Shown piece after piece: positions 45,052 to 56,260 of a stretch of DNA of 64,000 bases. Below the pieces are notes generated by a model. The model saw only the letters and a list, made by a program, of their open reading frames with translations. It was not told the DNA's origin and made no database searches. Source of the stretch: Chlorops oryzae. Lineage: Eukaryota; Arthropoda; Insecta; Diptera; Chloropidae. Numbering within the stretch: position 1 is the first letter of the stretch; each line of letters starts with the position of its first letter. The DNA lies in assembly GCA_020466095.1 (NCBI GenBank), contig CM035808.1:8518012-8582011 (forward strand), given 5' to 3'. Position numbers and translations under genes: made by a program.

Positions 45052-46178
45052 GTTCGTTTCTTGGTATTACTTAATTAAAAATTTTTGATCAGTTTTTGTC
45101 TCTGCCTATTTGGAGTGGAGAAATCAAACATATTCTTTCATTGAATTTATTCAATCAAAAAGGTCTTATCTTTAATCACCCTGTCAGGCTGTCTCTATCC
45201 ATCTCATGGTCAACCTCTTCGAAGAACCTCGAACAACCTTCGTTCACATGCATAGCGATCGGTTCAATAAAAAAAAAAAAAAAAAAAAATAAAAACAGCT
45301 ACTGAATGGCTGCGCAAATCACACCTTAATCAGACTGGAAGACAGCGTGATCAGCCAGCGAGTGTGCTTGACTATGCATTTTAATTAAAAACAAAAAAAA
45401 AATTGTTTCTTTCGATTTCCATTTTGATTCTCATTTTCGATCTGAATAAATACATTCAAAATGCCGTTTCGGTCATTTTCCTCTCGAATGAAGAAAACAA
45501 CGGATCATTTAAGCGTCTGCATATTGATATGATTTGTATATATGTATGTATATAATTGTGAACGTATACCTACATTCATACATGCGCAATAGGCTCGAAT
45601 ATCTCCCTGAACAGAGGCCAAACTAATTTGCATACATCAGCAATGCAGTGGACTCATTTGGACGACGCGCTCGCTATCGCTATCGCTATCGGTTCAACCG
45701 TCACAAGCACATTGCTTCATTAAATCGACATGTTTACACCATTCGAAATTCGTTATTCGAATAATTCAATCGCATGAAACATATTTACCAATAGAGGCTT
45801 TTTCCTACCTACACGCGAGACATATTTACATGCATTTACATTTACACGGATGTGTTAAGTTGTAACGAAATAATGTCGCAACTAACACGAACAGAAAATT
45901 TCGGTTTTATTACCTTAGATGTTTGGCATTCGAAAACCGAAAAAAAAACTATCTTTTTAGCTTTAAAGTCCCATGCGACTTACCTATTGAACACGGGTGA
46001 ATTCCCTCACGGAAGTAAGTTTTATTGTTGGATTAGAAAGCGAAGAATTGAATTCAATAAAATTATAACTGAAATCCCTAGGCGATTTATACCGAATATG
46101 TGCTCTATGAGGGTAGATCTTCCCACTGAAAGATGGTCTGAACTGTGACCGCCTTAATTTAGCTGGCTCAATATACAT
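45052..46178. other. Unique sequence, nothing firmly coding
   Basis: A 98-codon plus-strand frame (45852-46148) and an overlapping 64-codon minus-strand frame both lack recognisable features. Contains CGCTATCGCTATCGCTATCG (45670-45690) and an ATGTATGTATAT microsatellite. Confidence 0.35.
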
Positions 46179-46180
46179 TA

Positions 46181-46369
46181 GGGTGGGTCGATTTTTTTTT
46201 TTTTTTTTTTTCGAAAAAGCGTATAGACAGAAACGTAAACTAGATAAAATTCTATGAAAATTTTGCCTACAAACCTAGGGTCTAAAATGAATTCCTAGCT
46301 CGCGCAAATCAACCTCAAAATATTGCTTATGGGTTTCAATGAAACCGCTCCATACAAATCGACCCACCC
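46181..46369. mobile_element. TA-flanked MITE with GGGTGGGTCGATT ends (189 bp)
   Basis: GGGTGGGTCGATTTTT ... AAATCGACCCACCC, TA on both sides. A Tc1/mariner-type MITE widespread in insects. Confidence 0.87.
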
Positions 46370-46386
46370 TAATATATATACATATA

Positions 46387-46561
46387 CAGTGTATTCTCGC
46401 TTAAGCGGACACCTACGGGACCGAAGAATCATATTCCTCAACATAGATGTCCGCTTAAGAGGAAACTATTTGAGAAGCAGGAATACTAGAGAATAATCAA
46501 AAAGTGTCCGTTCAAGGGGGTGTCCGCTTAAGAGGAGTGTCTGCAAAGGAAAGAGTAGGGG
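46387..46561. mobile_element. Pogo-like MITE, copy 2
   Basis: TA then CAGTGTATTCTCGCTTAAGC; repeated GTCCGCTTAAG; the right end is diverged (GCAAAGGAAAGAGTA). Relative of 8936-9117. Confidence 0.7.
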
Positions 46562-46886
46562 AATATCAGGTCCGAAGAGATTTATCCCGCCTTTTAAGAA
46601 TTGATACTAATTAAAAAACCGGACTCAATTCTCATTTTCGGACAGAAGTCCTTGAAAAATTCCGGGGCTAGAGGAAATCATCAGGTTTTTCTCCCTTTCT
46701 ATAGAATTGTTGGAGAATAAAATTTTTATCTTTGATTTGTCTTAGTTTTAACTTGCGGTACCTAAAAATGTTGTCGCATTGGACGTTTCAGAACCTCTAC
46801 GGTTGGTTTTTTAAGTTCGAGCGTCATCCGTCCGAGGCACTGCGTCTGTGTAGACTATTGTGCCAAGGTATTCTATGTATACAACC

Positions 46887-47091
46887 CGATTCTGAATATT
46901 CCCGGGGAATTTACTTTTCTCTACAGGAAACTTCTTCATTTTCAGATATTTGGGGGAAGAAATTTGATGGCGAATGGGTATTTGACCCATACCCATATTT
47001 TTCTTTTCCCTATCTATTTGCAAAAGGAGAATTTTAGTCTCGAGAAAAGTTAATTCCCCGGGAATTTGTTCCCTGGGAATATTCAGAATCG
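46887..47091. mobile_element. Palindromic MITE (205 bp)
   Basis: CGATTCTGAATATTCCCGGG ... CTGGGAATATTCAGAATCG. GAGAAAAG / CTTTTCTC strings extend the palindrome inward. The target duplication is not clear. Confidence 0.65.
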
Positions 47092-47960
47092 AACTGATAG
47101 TCTTTCTTCTTTCTTGTACTATCATTGCCTCCCATGGAGCATAGAGCCTCGATTTATCACCCAAAAGATGCTTAAAGAATTATAATGTTCAGCTCTTCGG
47201 AGAAGGGGTGTGAAAGAGTTCATTGCTCCTGGACCCGGAGTCCCTGCACACACCCACGTATTCCGAAGGATATTTTATTTTTTTTTTTTTTTGTCCTTTT
47301 CTACAATGTTGAGGTTGCTCAGTAAACAAGTTATCTTCAAGGATCACAAGCTCTTAAGCATCAATGTTGATGTCTTAGAGCTTATTTAATTTTTTTTTTT
47401 TTGGGTTGGCGTTGCGAAGAACTAATTTCCCCCAGGTCCAAACACCTCGCTACGTCTCTATTAAAATTTGTCATTTTGTTTGAGATTCACTGTATAAAGG
47501 TCGAACCATTACAGTTATTATCTTACTATGAGATAACTTATCTCATATCATCATGTATGTATATACCAGTATCTTACTGCGAACTGTCACTGACCGGTCA
47601 AATACCTTCAACCCCGAAATTTTTTCTTTCATTATAAAAACTTCAAGCCTTTTTATTTTCATAAGAAACAGAAAAACAGAAAAAAACAGAAGAAAACAGA
47701 AAAAAAACAGTTTCTTTAAAAGGGACTCCCGTTGGGTTTTTTCATTTCCGATTTCCGATCAATGTCTTAAATTACCTTCAAAAAAAAAAAACTTCAGAGG
47801 AGAGTATTAATCCACACATTAGCCATGTCGACTGCAACATTGACGCAAGAGTTCCTCTGAACATTCCGCTTGATCGCACGCCTTGCTTCATTCTCTTAAC
47901 CATGGGACGTTGGCTCTTCGTTACTCGGTCCACCTCGGTTACGAAATGTAACTCTATACA
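47092..47960. other. Unique sequence; one short duplicated anchor
   Basis: TTGAGGTTGCTCAGTA at 47310-47325 also occurs at 42439-42454, in the same order relative to the 44.3/48.0-kb duplicated block. Nothing else recognised. Confidence 0.4.
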
Positions 47961-47962
47961 GT

Positions 47963-48030
47963 GAATGAAATCGATATTCGAACACTCACTTCAAGGTAAA
48001 AGCAGTTATCCTCTTCTTAGGCATGTTCTG
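47963..48030 (-). repeat. Duplicated block with possible 35-nt first exon
   Basis: Partner of 44246-44312. On the minus strand ATG at 48024 opens MPKKRITAFTL and meets a consensus donor (TTGAA then GTGAGTG, 47990/47989), phase 2. Conservation continues past the donor, so the coding reading is weak. Confidence 0.4.
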
Positions 48031-48392
48031 TCGAAGTTCTTTTGGCTGTGGCCAACATCCTCGAAAGGACAGGTGCGCGCCGTTGGATGCAACGATCTGT
48101 TTAAACGAAGTGTCTGAGCCGCACGAGCAACATTATAATACCGTTTAGAGGTGACCGTACAAATGTGAAATTGAAAACCATTTAAAAAGGGGAAAACATT
48201 GACCAGGAGGACCAAAGGATGGGTGTGGTGCAAAAAAAAAAATTTTATTAAATTCAAAAATGTTTCATTTTCTTCAGCCGAATTTTTATTTTAACCCAAA
48301 AAGTGTTGCGTGAATCTAAGAAATTGCCCGTTGGACTATTAATCGTAGTTGGTAATAAAAGTAACATAAATACACCCATACAAATATAGCTA

Positions 48393-48937
48393 CACTGAGC
48401 GAATTTAACCATGATTTTTTTTTAAATGGCGCATTGTTATTTACAGTCCTTTTGAATTTAGAGCAGAACAAAAATTTCAAAAGAAAAATGGTTGAGTCAA
48501 CAACATTTTTTCTTGATTTGAAAGCATATATAATGTTTAATTACATTTCTTTTCGTTCGGTATTAATTCTCATTTGAAAGAAGAATTCGATATTTCAGTA
48601 TAATAGGACATATAGATATGATTATTCATGTTAGAACTTTTAAGCATTGCGAAGCAGTCACACGACAACGGAGTGACAAAATCGGATGAAGTCCATCCGA
48701 TGGCTACTTTTGGGGTTATGTTCAGCAGAGGGTTCTGTGGCCATTTGCTTTGAACGTTAAATAAATTTGTTCAATCAATTCAACCTGAAATATGATGGTT
48801 GATTCAAAAAGAAAAATCTTTTTTTTCCAACAAGAAAAATTGTTAAAACTACTAAAGAATATTCCTTGTTGAAGCCGTTTATGCATGTTTTTCCTTTTGA
48901 TTTAACCAGTTTTCTGTTGATTTTTTTTCTCTGTGTA
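48393..48937 (+). mobile_element. CACTGAG/CTCTGTG MITE, copy 3 (about 545 bp)
   Basis: TA-flanked CACTGAGCGAATTTAACC to TTTTTTCTCTGTG. Lacks about 130 bp present in the 35-kb copy and has no mini-me insertion. Confidence 0.88.
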
Positions 48938-49519
48938 CAAATAGTTTTGCAGTGTCTAGTCACTGCGTACGATTGATAGATTCCATTCCTCTTGAAGATA
49001 AGCTTTCGACGTGAATCTTATGAATCGATATGGAGAACGGAACGCGTTTTCGCCACGAAAGAACTAAACAAATATTTGAACTATCATGTCAGCCGCTCTC
49101 GAGATCGATAAACCCTTCAATTGATAGTGTGTGGAGATATAAAGGATTTTCGATTTTTGATTTTTGATTTTTCCACTAGCAGATCACGTTATCTTAAAAT
49201 ACGACAGACGGACGTTGGAGCGTATGCAGCTGCCCCAGAAAATGTTGTTCAGCAGATAAAGTGCTTCAGTTGGGTTCCTAGACTTACTTACATGCGATAG
49301 ATTAGAGTACTAAATATTTGGGTCTCGTATATTTTTCTCTCGAAAAAATTATTCATTGATGAGAGAATTTGGACCGGATGTAAGATTTGCGAAATTTTGA
49401 GCATTTGAGCTACATTTTTGGGCCAAAGAAATTTTTCAAAGTTCTCTATTGAATCTGAAGGTACTTAAAGAAGCAATCAGCCGTTTGTCTTATTTATCGA
49501 TTGTATCGCGTTAAAGCTT

Positions 49520-49790
49520 CAGACCTATCAATAATTCAAACAATCGATCATTGAAATAATCGATCGTTAAAAAAATCGATAATTAAAATAATCGATAATT
49601 TTAATAATCTTTAGTTAAAGTCATCGATAATCTTAATAATTGTTGGTTCAAATTATCGATAGTTCAAAGAATCGATACTTCAAATAATCGATAGTTTCAA
49701 TAAACGGTATTTCAAATAATCGATAATTTCAATAATCGATCGTTCAAATCATCGATTACTCAAAAAATCGATCATTTCAATAGTCGAGAG
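49520..49790. repeat. Minisatellite of 16-17-bp units, TTCAAATAATCGATAG
   Basis: About 15 imperfect tandem units, each holding ATCGAT or close variants. A further cluster of ATCGATAG palindromes at 49875-49950 follows. CGATA clusters are the recognition pattern of the fly insulator protein BEAF-32 and TATCGATA is the DREF site; function here is inferred. Confidence 0.85.
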
Positions 49791-49950
49791 CGAACGTTTT
49801 TAGGGATCTCTCCATTTCGGAAAAATCTCCAGCACCACCTTTTCAAAGCCAAAGTAAATATCAATGGTTTTAAACTATCGATAGTCGCAAAAAACCATCG
49901 ATGTTTTCGATAGTTTGAAACCATCGATAGTATCGGTAGTGCTATCGATT

Positions 49951-52320
49951 GTTTCTCCACCTCTACTCCAAACTATCTTCAATGGGTTCGGGCTTTTTCT
50001 ACCAGTTGTCTGTTGCTGTCGTAGGACCATATTTTCGCTTTGTACTTTCCATAAAACTGAAGGGAAAATTTCCTCGGACACGAGACTACCCTATACTGAG
50101 AATCAACCAATCAATTAATCAATAAATCAGCAAGGGATGTAGCTCTCTTATATGTACCTACATTGTACATATGTACATAAAATGAAATCCAAAAAGATAA
50201 CATCATACCCCACCATCCCCATTTGTTTTCTGCTCCCATTTCGTAGTAATTCCATTTGACAAGAATGGTGGGTTCATTCAATGGGCCCTGCGTAATCATC
50301 CCATGAAATGAATAAAATTGCGACGAGGAAGACCAAAATCATTAGATACTGTTGCCAGGTAACGATCCAAACGAACAGAAATGTACATAACAAACCTCAC
50401 TAAATGCACATGGTGAGAGTAAACAAAGCTACGCCAGAGCACGACTACGCAGAATAGAGCGAAAGCAGGGAGGGAAATTTTGTTGGCAGGCCATCCACTC
50501 ACGCATGGCCAGCGCTATTTGGGGCTGCAGAGTCTCCGCGGTAGAGCTCCCTCGCACCCACGCTCGCGATGGTTGATATCACCTGGCTAGATGAAATCAT
50601 TGGACGCAGTGCAATTGAAATCAATCGATAAAAAGCACACGAAGCACAGCTGCAAAAGAAGCGTTGTTTGGGGAAGTGGATTTCAAAAAAAAATAAGTGG
50701 ATGAAATCGTCCTTAATTCTAAATTCGATATGACTTTCCTGATTGTCTTTCATCCATCCCGACTCCTCATTCAGATACAGAACAATATAGATACCAAATT
50801 CCAGCTTGTATTTCCTGCATTATACCGATAAAAAAAAGAGTGAGAGAGAAAGATTGTATGAGAGAGAGAAGAGAGAGAGATACGAAAAGCCTCGAGATAG
50901 CGAGAAAGAGAACAAAAGACACTATCCAAAAAGAGCTACGCACATCGACTCCTGCATCTGTGGCAGTAATCGATTTTATTTCAACTACACACTACCCGAC
51001 CCCCCCGCCTCACACCTCAAATCTTCCACCGCGCAACGCTTCGCTCGCATAATGGCTACCGCGCCTTATGTACCTATCTCTTTGCTTATTGCTGCTGCTC
51101 CTCCTTTTTCTGCCACTCCATCCTTCATCTCTCCGAATCCAATTGAAGAACAGATTTGGCCAGATTTTTTTCTCTTTTTTTTTTTCGTTGTTTTACTCTC
51201 ATCCTATGTTTGCAGATGCGCAATGCGCATAGACCCTAGAGGAGTCGGTGAACGTGTATCTCGAATCGGAATTGTCCAAAAGCGTCGCGTAATCTTCGCC
51301 ATGAGTCTGTGTGCGTGAGCATTCGTATTTCGTTTACCAATTGCCGAGAAGCAGTTTATCACCGACCACCACCGACGGACGTCTAAGTAGCTGCTGCTAC
51401 CATTTGAAGGCAATGCTGGCGGTGCTGCTGGCGCTGCGCTGCTGCTGGTACTGTGCTCGCTCGCTCGCTCTCTCTCTTTGTTTTGGTCTCCACCGATTGC
51501 TACTGCAGCGAAGCATTGTGTATGTCCGCTCAGGGACAATCCAGAGAGTGAGAGAGAGAGCGAAAACACATTTTGTGCGATTGTGAAAAGTATCTATGTA
51601 ACCAGTTGATTAGTAGTGGTGTGTCTGTGTGTGTTGAGTGGAAAAATGTTGAGTGCAATTTTTGTTTATTTTTTCTTTGCTTCGCGCGGGGGGATTTAAT
51701 TGAGTGTTCTTTCTATCTTTATCTGCATTTCAATTTAGTTTGTATCTAATTCTTGTTTATTAAATAAAATTGAAGTTAGTCAAGATAAATGTTGGCATCT
51801 TTTCACGATCGTTTGAGCATGAGACTTTTTTTGGGGCCACTATTGACACAAAATAATCGATAATTGTTAAAATGCATTCATTTGACTTCAATCTTTTTTG
51901 TTGTTGTTGCGTTTCTTCGCATTCGTAGTTCGCTATCTGCCGGTTATCTATCTTTGTGTAGCATCCGCTATATTTGCTAAAGTACATTTCGCTGTTTGGA
52001 AGCAATGTAGGGTCAAGTGAGGCTTGTTGTGCAATTGGGCGACATGCAAGTTAATGCACCTCAAAAGCAAATGATTGTCTCTAATAAATTGTCTAGGAAA
52101 GAGGCTTTCAAGATGTCCATATAAGGGGTTAATACTCATTGAAGGAATTCTATCTAGAACCTAAAATCTTCTCTTCTGCTATCGAAAATTATTTATGATT
52201 GCAGGTAAGGTACTTCAGTCAAATAAGTCCATGGTCCTTAATAAGGCCCGATTAAAAAAAAAAAAATATTTCTAGCACTCCCAGCATAATGATTTTAGGC
52301 ATGTTTTAGAGGGCTTATAA
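49951..52320. promoter_or_regulatory. GC-rich, GAGA-rich region; possible promoter
   Basis: 50500-50600 and 50990-51600 are far less AT-rich than the window average. They carry GAGAGAGA at 50838-50880, CTCGCTCGCTCTCTCTC at 51460-51477 and GAGAGTGAGAGAGAGAGCG at 51543-51561. A minus-strand donor GCCATGC then GTGAGTGG lies at 50509/50510 behind an open GC-rich stretch (about 50510-50600). Direction and start site cannot be fixed from sequence. Open frames up to 170 codons are arginine/serine-rich and unrecognised. Confidence 0.3.
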
Positions 52321-52483
52321 GTAGAGCTCAGATTTTGAATTTTTTTGAATTATTTGAATTTATTGAATATATTGAATTTTTTTAATTTTTTTTGCATTTA
52401 ACTGTGCTTTTTGTATATTTTATTCACTGAAGTAGGCTTTTTTTTGTTAACTTTAAAATTCAACATTTTAAAAGGCATACTAA

Positions 52484-52707
52484 GGGTCGTAGTCTTCGAC
52501 TCGGTTTAAGCGCTTCGAATGTTTAAATTCTCTAATATATTCCCTTAGTCTTCATGCCAGTTTAAGTCAAAAAAATACTTTGGCTGTATTTGAAATTTTA
52601 AAAAATTTTCATATAAAATTAATAAACCTAGTTTAAACTCTCCTGAAGACTATCATTTGAAAGTTTAAACCTTCAAATAGTTTAAACTAGGTTGGAGACT
52701 ATGAGCC
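52484..52707. mobile_element. PIF/Harbinger-like MITE 1 (224 bp), TAA target
   Basis: Ends GGGTCGTAGTCTTC and GGAGACTATGAGCC (imperfect inverted repeats) with TAA on both sides (52481-52483 and 52708-52710). An internal CTAGTTTAAACT / AGTTTAAACTAG pair is palindromic. Three-base TWA targets and GG-ends fit PIF/Harbinger. Confidence 0.75.
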
Positions 52708-52710
52708 TAA

Positions 52711-52846
52711 GGGCCGTTTTCTCATCCTACTTTTAAGCTCTATCTGCCAGTTAAATTTCAATTTCTTTGACTTATTAATCAAATTTGTATGAAATTATCA
52801 TCAGGATAACTTAACTTACAGATAAAAAAAGATGAGAAAACGGCCC
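52711..52846. mobile_element. PIF/Harbinger-like MITE 2 (136 bp), TAA target
   Basis: Perfect inverted ends GGGCCGTTTTCTCATC / GATGAGAAAACGGCCC, TAA on both sides (52708-52710 and 52847-52849). Shares its left TAA with MITE 1. Confidence 0.9.
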
Positions 52847-53176
52847 TAAATCGAACTAATTTAGAATTTTCGACTGTGAATTTTTTTGAATATTTTGAAT
52901 TTTTTTTTGAATTTTGTTTGAATTTTTTAAAATTTTTTTAAAATTTTTTTTAATATTTTGAATTTTTGGAAATTTGTTTAAATTTTTTTTAAATTTTTTT
53001 TTGAATTTTTTTGAATTTTTTGAATTTTTTGAATTTTTTTGAATATTCTTTGAATCTTTTCTTTAATTTAAAAAATTTTTTTTTCAATATTCAAATTCCG
53101 AGTCATACTTATAAGTATTTTTAGAAAAATTTTTTTAGTTTCTTACCTTGTGATTACGTTGGGCATCCAATTCCAT

Positions 53177-53664
53177 CGAACGATCGCAATCTCGCTTATC
53201 TTTTGGGATTTTTTGAAGGCTTTATGAAGATGTTTATCATTTTATTTCTTTGTGATTTCTTAAGTTGAAAGCTGAGAGAAAAGCACACCGGAAATAACAG
53301 TTTTATTTTATGGGTTTAGGCATGGGATTTGAGAGCACGAAATTAGAATAATTTTTTTTTTTTTTCCATTACGTTATCTTGAAAGACCTTTTAATCGATT
53401 TATGATGGTGTCGATAAGTTTTGGTTTCGCTGCAAATTTTGGTAACGTTCGATAAGAAATTACAAGTATTATCTTAAATGTATTAAGAGAAGACTATCTA
53501 TTGTGGAAATAGAAATTCTTAAGATTTGCAACTGTTTCTGTTTTCAGACATTTCCATCCAAGTCTGATACTGCAATCAAACTTCTATGGATCGAATTCAG
53601 GCTCTAATTTCTGGCGCCTCAAACAAATTACCAAAAAAAAAAAAATATTTTAATATTCGTGATT
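53177..53664. other. Unique sequence; weak exon candidate at its left edge
   Basis: Just left of this interval, a minus-strand ATG at 53176 opens MELDAQRNHK and meets GTAAGA at 53146/53147, phase 0; a stop lies 22 codons upstream. No conservation evidence, so not called as CDS. Confidence 0.35.
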
Positions 53665-53676
53665 CTATAGCCGAAG

Positions 53677-54269
53677 TAGGTATGTATGTATGTATATTGC
53701 AGTGGATGCCACTTCCCAGCAGTTATTTGTAACCGATGGTAATGCAAAAAGTAATTCAAAAGGCGTACTTTTACAGAATCGATTATTTTTAACACGGCGA
53801 TGTCGTAGCGAATGTAATGCATGCTTATTTGCATAACCAATTGTACGAAAAGTAATCGAAAATACTTGATTTTGTAATGCATTACTATTTGCATTCTCAA
53901 GTAATGCTATAGAAGTATGTAACGCTCTGCTTTGGGAGTGTGAACATATTAAGCAACACATTACCTTTTCGATTACCTTTCCATGCAAATTTGTTCAATT
54001 TACTTTGCATTCCTATTTCATCGATGAAAAAATGCATTACTTTGGTAATGTACTTCCTAAATAACTGCTAGGTTAGGCCGTATACCGGGCCCGTTGTGAT
54101 ACCACGAGAGGTCTTTCTTGTGTTTGTAGTGTGCCCCTAACATGCGATTTTTTGAAAAACCAATGCGAGGCTTGGAATATTACACTCTGTTTCGCCTGTG
54201 CCGGGAATCGAACCTCGGACAATGGGATCAAGAGCATAGCACGCATCCCCTACGCTACCCCAGAGCCAC
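53677..54269 (-). mobile_element. tRNA-headed SINE with LINE-derived tail, foldback nested inside
   Basis: Minus strand: head with GGGGTAGCGTAGGGGATGCG (A box) and CGAGGTTCGATTCCCGGC (B box), body GAGTGTAATATTCCAAGCC and CGCATGTTAGGGGCACAC, tail GTGGTATCACAACGGGCC, ending in CATACATA repeats. An exact 12-bp target duplication CTATAGCCGAAG flanks it (53665-53676 and 54270-54281). A foldback element (53715-54072) interrupts the tail at CCTAA/GTGG. The tail string matches the LINE 3' UTR at about 6747. Confidence 0.85.
53715..54072. mobile_element. Foldback element nested in the SINE (about 358 bp)
   Basis: CCCAGCAGTTATTTG ... AAATAACTGCTAGG with many GTAATGCATTAC-type palindromic strings. The flanking SINE sequence rejoins as CCTAAGTGG, the order found in the LINE and in the SINE at 61.6 kb. 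Confidence 0.75.
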
Positions 54270-54283
54270 CTATAGCCGAAGAA

Positions 54284-55370
54284 ATTTATCTGAACTTTTT
54301 TGGGGGGCAAATATTGGCATTAGAGGGTTAAAGTTTTTCCAAAAATTTTGTTAACCTGTGGAGATTTTAATTTGAAGAATTTTATGTAAAGTTTTATTGT
54401 TAGCCGAGAGCTTGACTGTCGGATGACGAACTTGGCATACAGTGAGTGAAAAAATTTAACGTACACACCTACTTTTAAAGCAAACACTTGCTGCTATTTA
54501 GGTTAAATAAACAAAATTAAATGTTTTTCTTTAACCATAAAATACTATCTTTCCTCAAATAAAAGGTAACCTTGAAAAAAAAATTTAAAAAAATACGAAA
54601 ACATTCGAAGGGGAAGCCAGTAATGAGTCATTATTTTCGCTTTAACCCATATAATTTCATCCTTTTGTTCTCGATAAAAGATGTCTAAAAGTTTTTGCTT
54701 TCGTTGTTGTTGTTTTTGTTGTTGTTGTTGTAACGATCATTCTTCACATCGTGAAAACCCAAAGATGTGTCATTGTAACGGAACAGGAAAACGTGATCAA
54801 ATTCAAAGTCTCGCACCTCATTATTTCCATGCGATTCTGAGTGGAAAATTTATTTGGAGTATTTATGCCCGACACACTCTGTGTCGAGGGAATATTGCGT
54901 TTGTGTGGTTGTGTGTAACACCCAGAATCAGTCGGAATGGAAAACATATTTAGCTAACCCATCGCCTGTGTCGGGTATCGTATTGTCAGGTTCGCCTGAC
55001 TATAACACCCTTACTTGTTTCTAACTGCATTCATTCAGACCTCATCCCGGTATCAAGTCTCCTCGATTCTTTCGAATTTGGTAAGCTTCTCAGACAAAAG
55101 TAGGTACGTAAGTTGTAAGCTTTTGAAGCTACCCGCGTAAGACGATATTCCAAAAGATTATTTCTTATCGCTCGAGAAGTGAAAAGCTCAGAAGCTTAAC
55201 GAACTGGTCGCGAAACTGCTTAGATGCGCAAATATCGATCGACACGTGCATTTTGTCGGCATGGGCCTTTTGAGACTTTATGATCTGCTTAAATCTCTTT
55301 ATACTATAGGTATAGGTACCTGCCTCGAATCAGTATTTAGTCATTCTTTCAGATAAGTAAGTGCAGTCAA
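54284..55370. other. Unique sequence with a mini-me-like 3' end
   Basis: 54956-55020 (GTGTCGGGTATCGTATTGTC, CGCCTGACTATAACACCC, TTACTTGTTT) matches the 3' end at 20300-20350. No gene recognised. Confidence 0.45.
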
Positions 55371-56260
55371 GAGCAGAAGGGGAAATCGAAGCTCTTGAAA
55401 AAAAAGAAAAACGATCGGGGATATTTTAAAAGGAAATTGGGGATATTATTAAGACAATCAATAAATAAAATGATTGCAAGTTTTTTACCCGGTTATATCT
55501 GACCACAACGTGGACGTTTATCGATATCTTTACTATTGCTATAGAGACGAAATATTTTGTAATTGTTTGAACGATTTTAAATATTTTAGACCATTAGATA
55601 TCCCTCATTAATATTGCTATGGAACATTTTGACAAATCTCTGAACATCAAGATAAAGAGAGTAGGATACGGAGAGAGGAAGAGAACGGTGGAGAGAGAAG
55701 AAGTTTAGAAAAAGGAGGCAAGAGCAGAAGGGGAAATCGAAGCTCTTGAGAAAAAGGAAAAACGATGGGGAAGTTTTAAAAGGAAATTGGGGATATTATT
55801 AGGACAGATCAATAAATAGAGAGAAGGATTGCAAGTTGGATATTTGGTAATTAAAGTGGACGATTATAAATTTAGACATATAGAGACGAAATATTGATGG
55901 AACGATTTTCAATATTAGAACATAGATAAAGGAGAGATAAGGAGAGAGGAGAGAGGTGAGAGAAGAAGATAGAAGGAGAGGGAAGGATAGATAAGGAGGA
56001 AGAAGGAGAGAAGGAGAGAGAAGAGAGAAGAAGGAAGGAAAGAGAAGGAAAGAGAAGGAGAGAAGAAAGAAGAGGAAGAGAAAGGAGATGAAAGAGAGAA
56101 AGAGAGAAGAGAGAGAAGAGAGAGAGAGAGAGAGAGAAGAGAGATGAAAGAGAAAAAGAGGGATGGTAGAGGGAAGGAGAGAGAAGGAGGGTGAAGGAAG
56201 GAATGGAAGAAAGAGTGAGTGAGATATTATTTACAGGGGGAGAGAGAAAAGGTAAAAAAA
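55371..56260. repeat. Direct duplication grading into a polypurine tract
   Basis: 55371-55590 and 55722-55930 share AGAGCAGAAGGGGAAATCGA, AAAAGGAAATTGGGGATATT and GAACGATTTT. After 55920 the plus strand is GA/GGA-rich to about 56245. Confidence 0.85.

Larger units (their letters stand above)
52327..53102. mobile_element. AATTC-rich element, second copy, carrying two nested MITEs
   Basis: CTCAGATTTTGAATTTTTTT ... TTCAAATTCCGAG; reverse-orientation relative of 9469-9791 (shared CATTTAACTGTGCTTTTTG, GGCATACTAA). Split at TAA by two elements (52484-52707 and 52711-52846). Confidence 0.8.

Noticed and set aside
45670..45690. CGCTATCG repeat as a functional site
   Set aside because: Only a short three-unit microsatellite with no supporting context.
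45852..46148. 98-codon plus-strand frame and opposing 64-codon frame
   Set aside because: Looks moderately protein-like, but both strands are open, no splice context supports it and no motif is recognisable.
50806..51318. 170-codon plus-strand frame
   Set aside because: Sits in GA-rich and GC-rich regulatory-looking DNA, has no domain and competes with open frames on the other strand.
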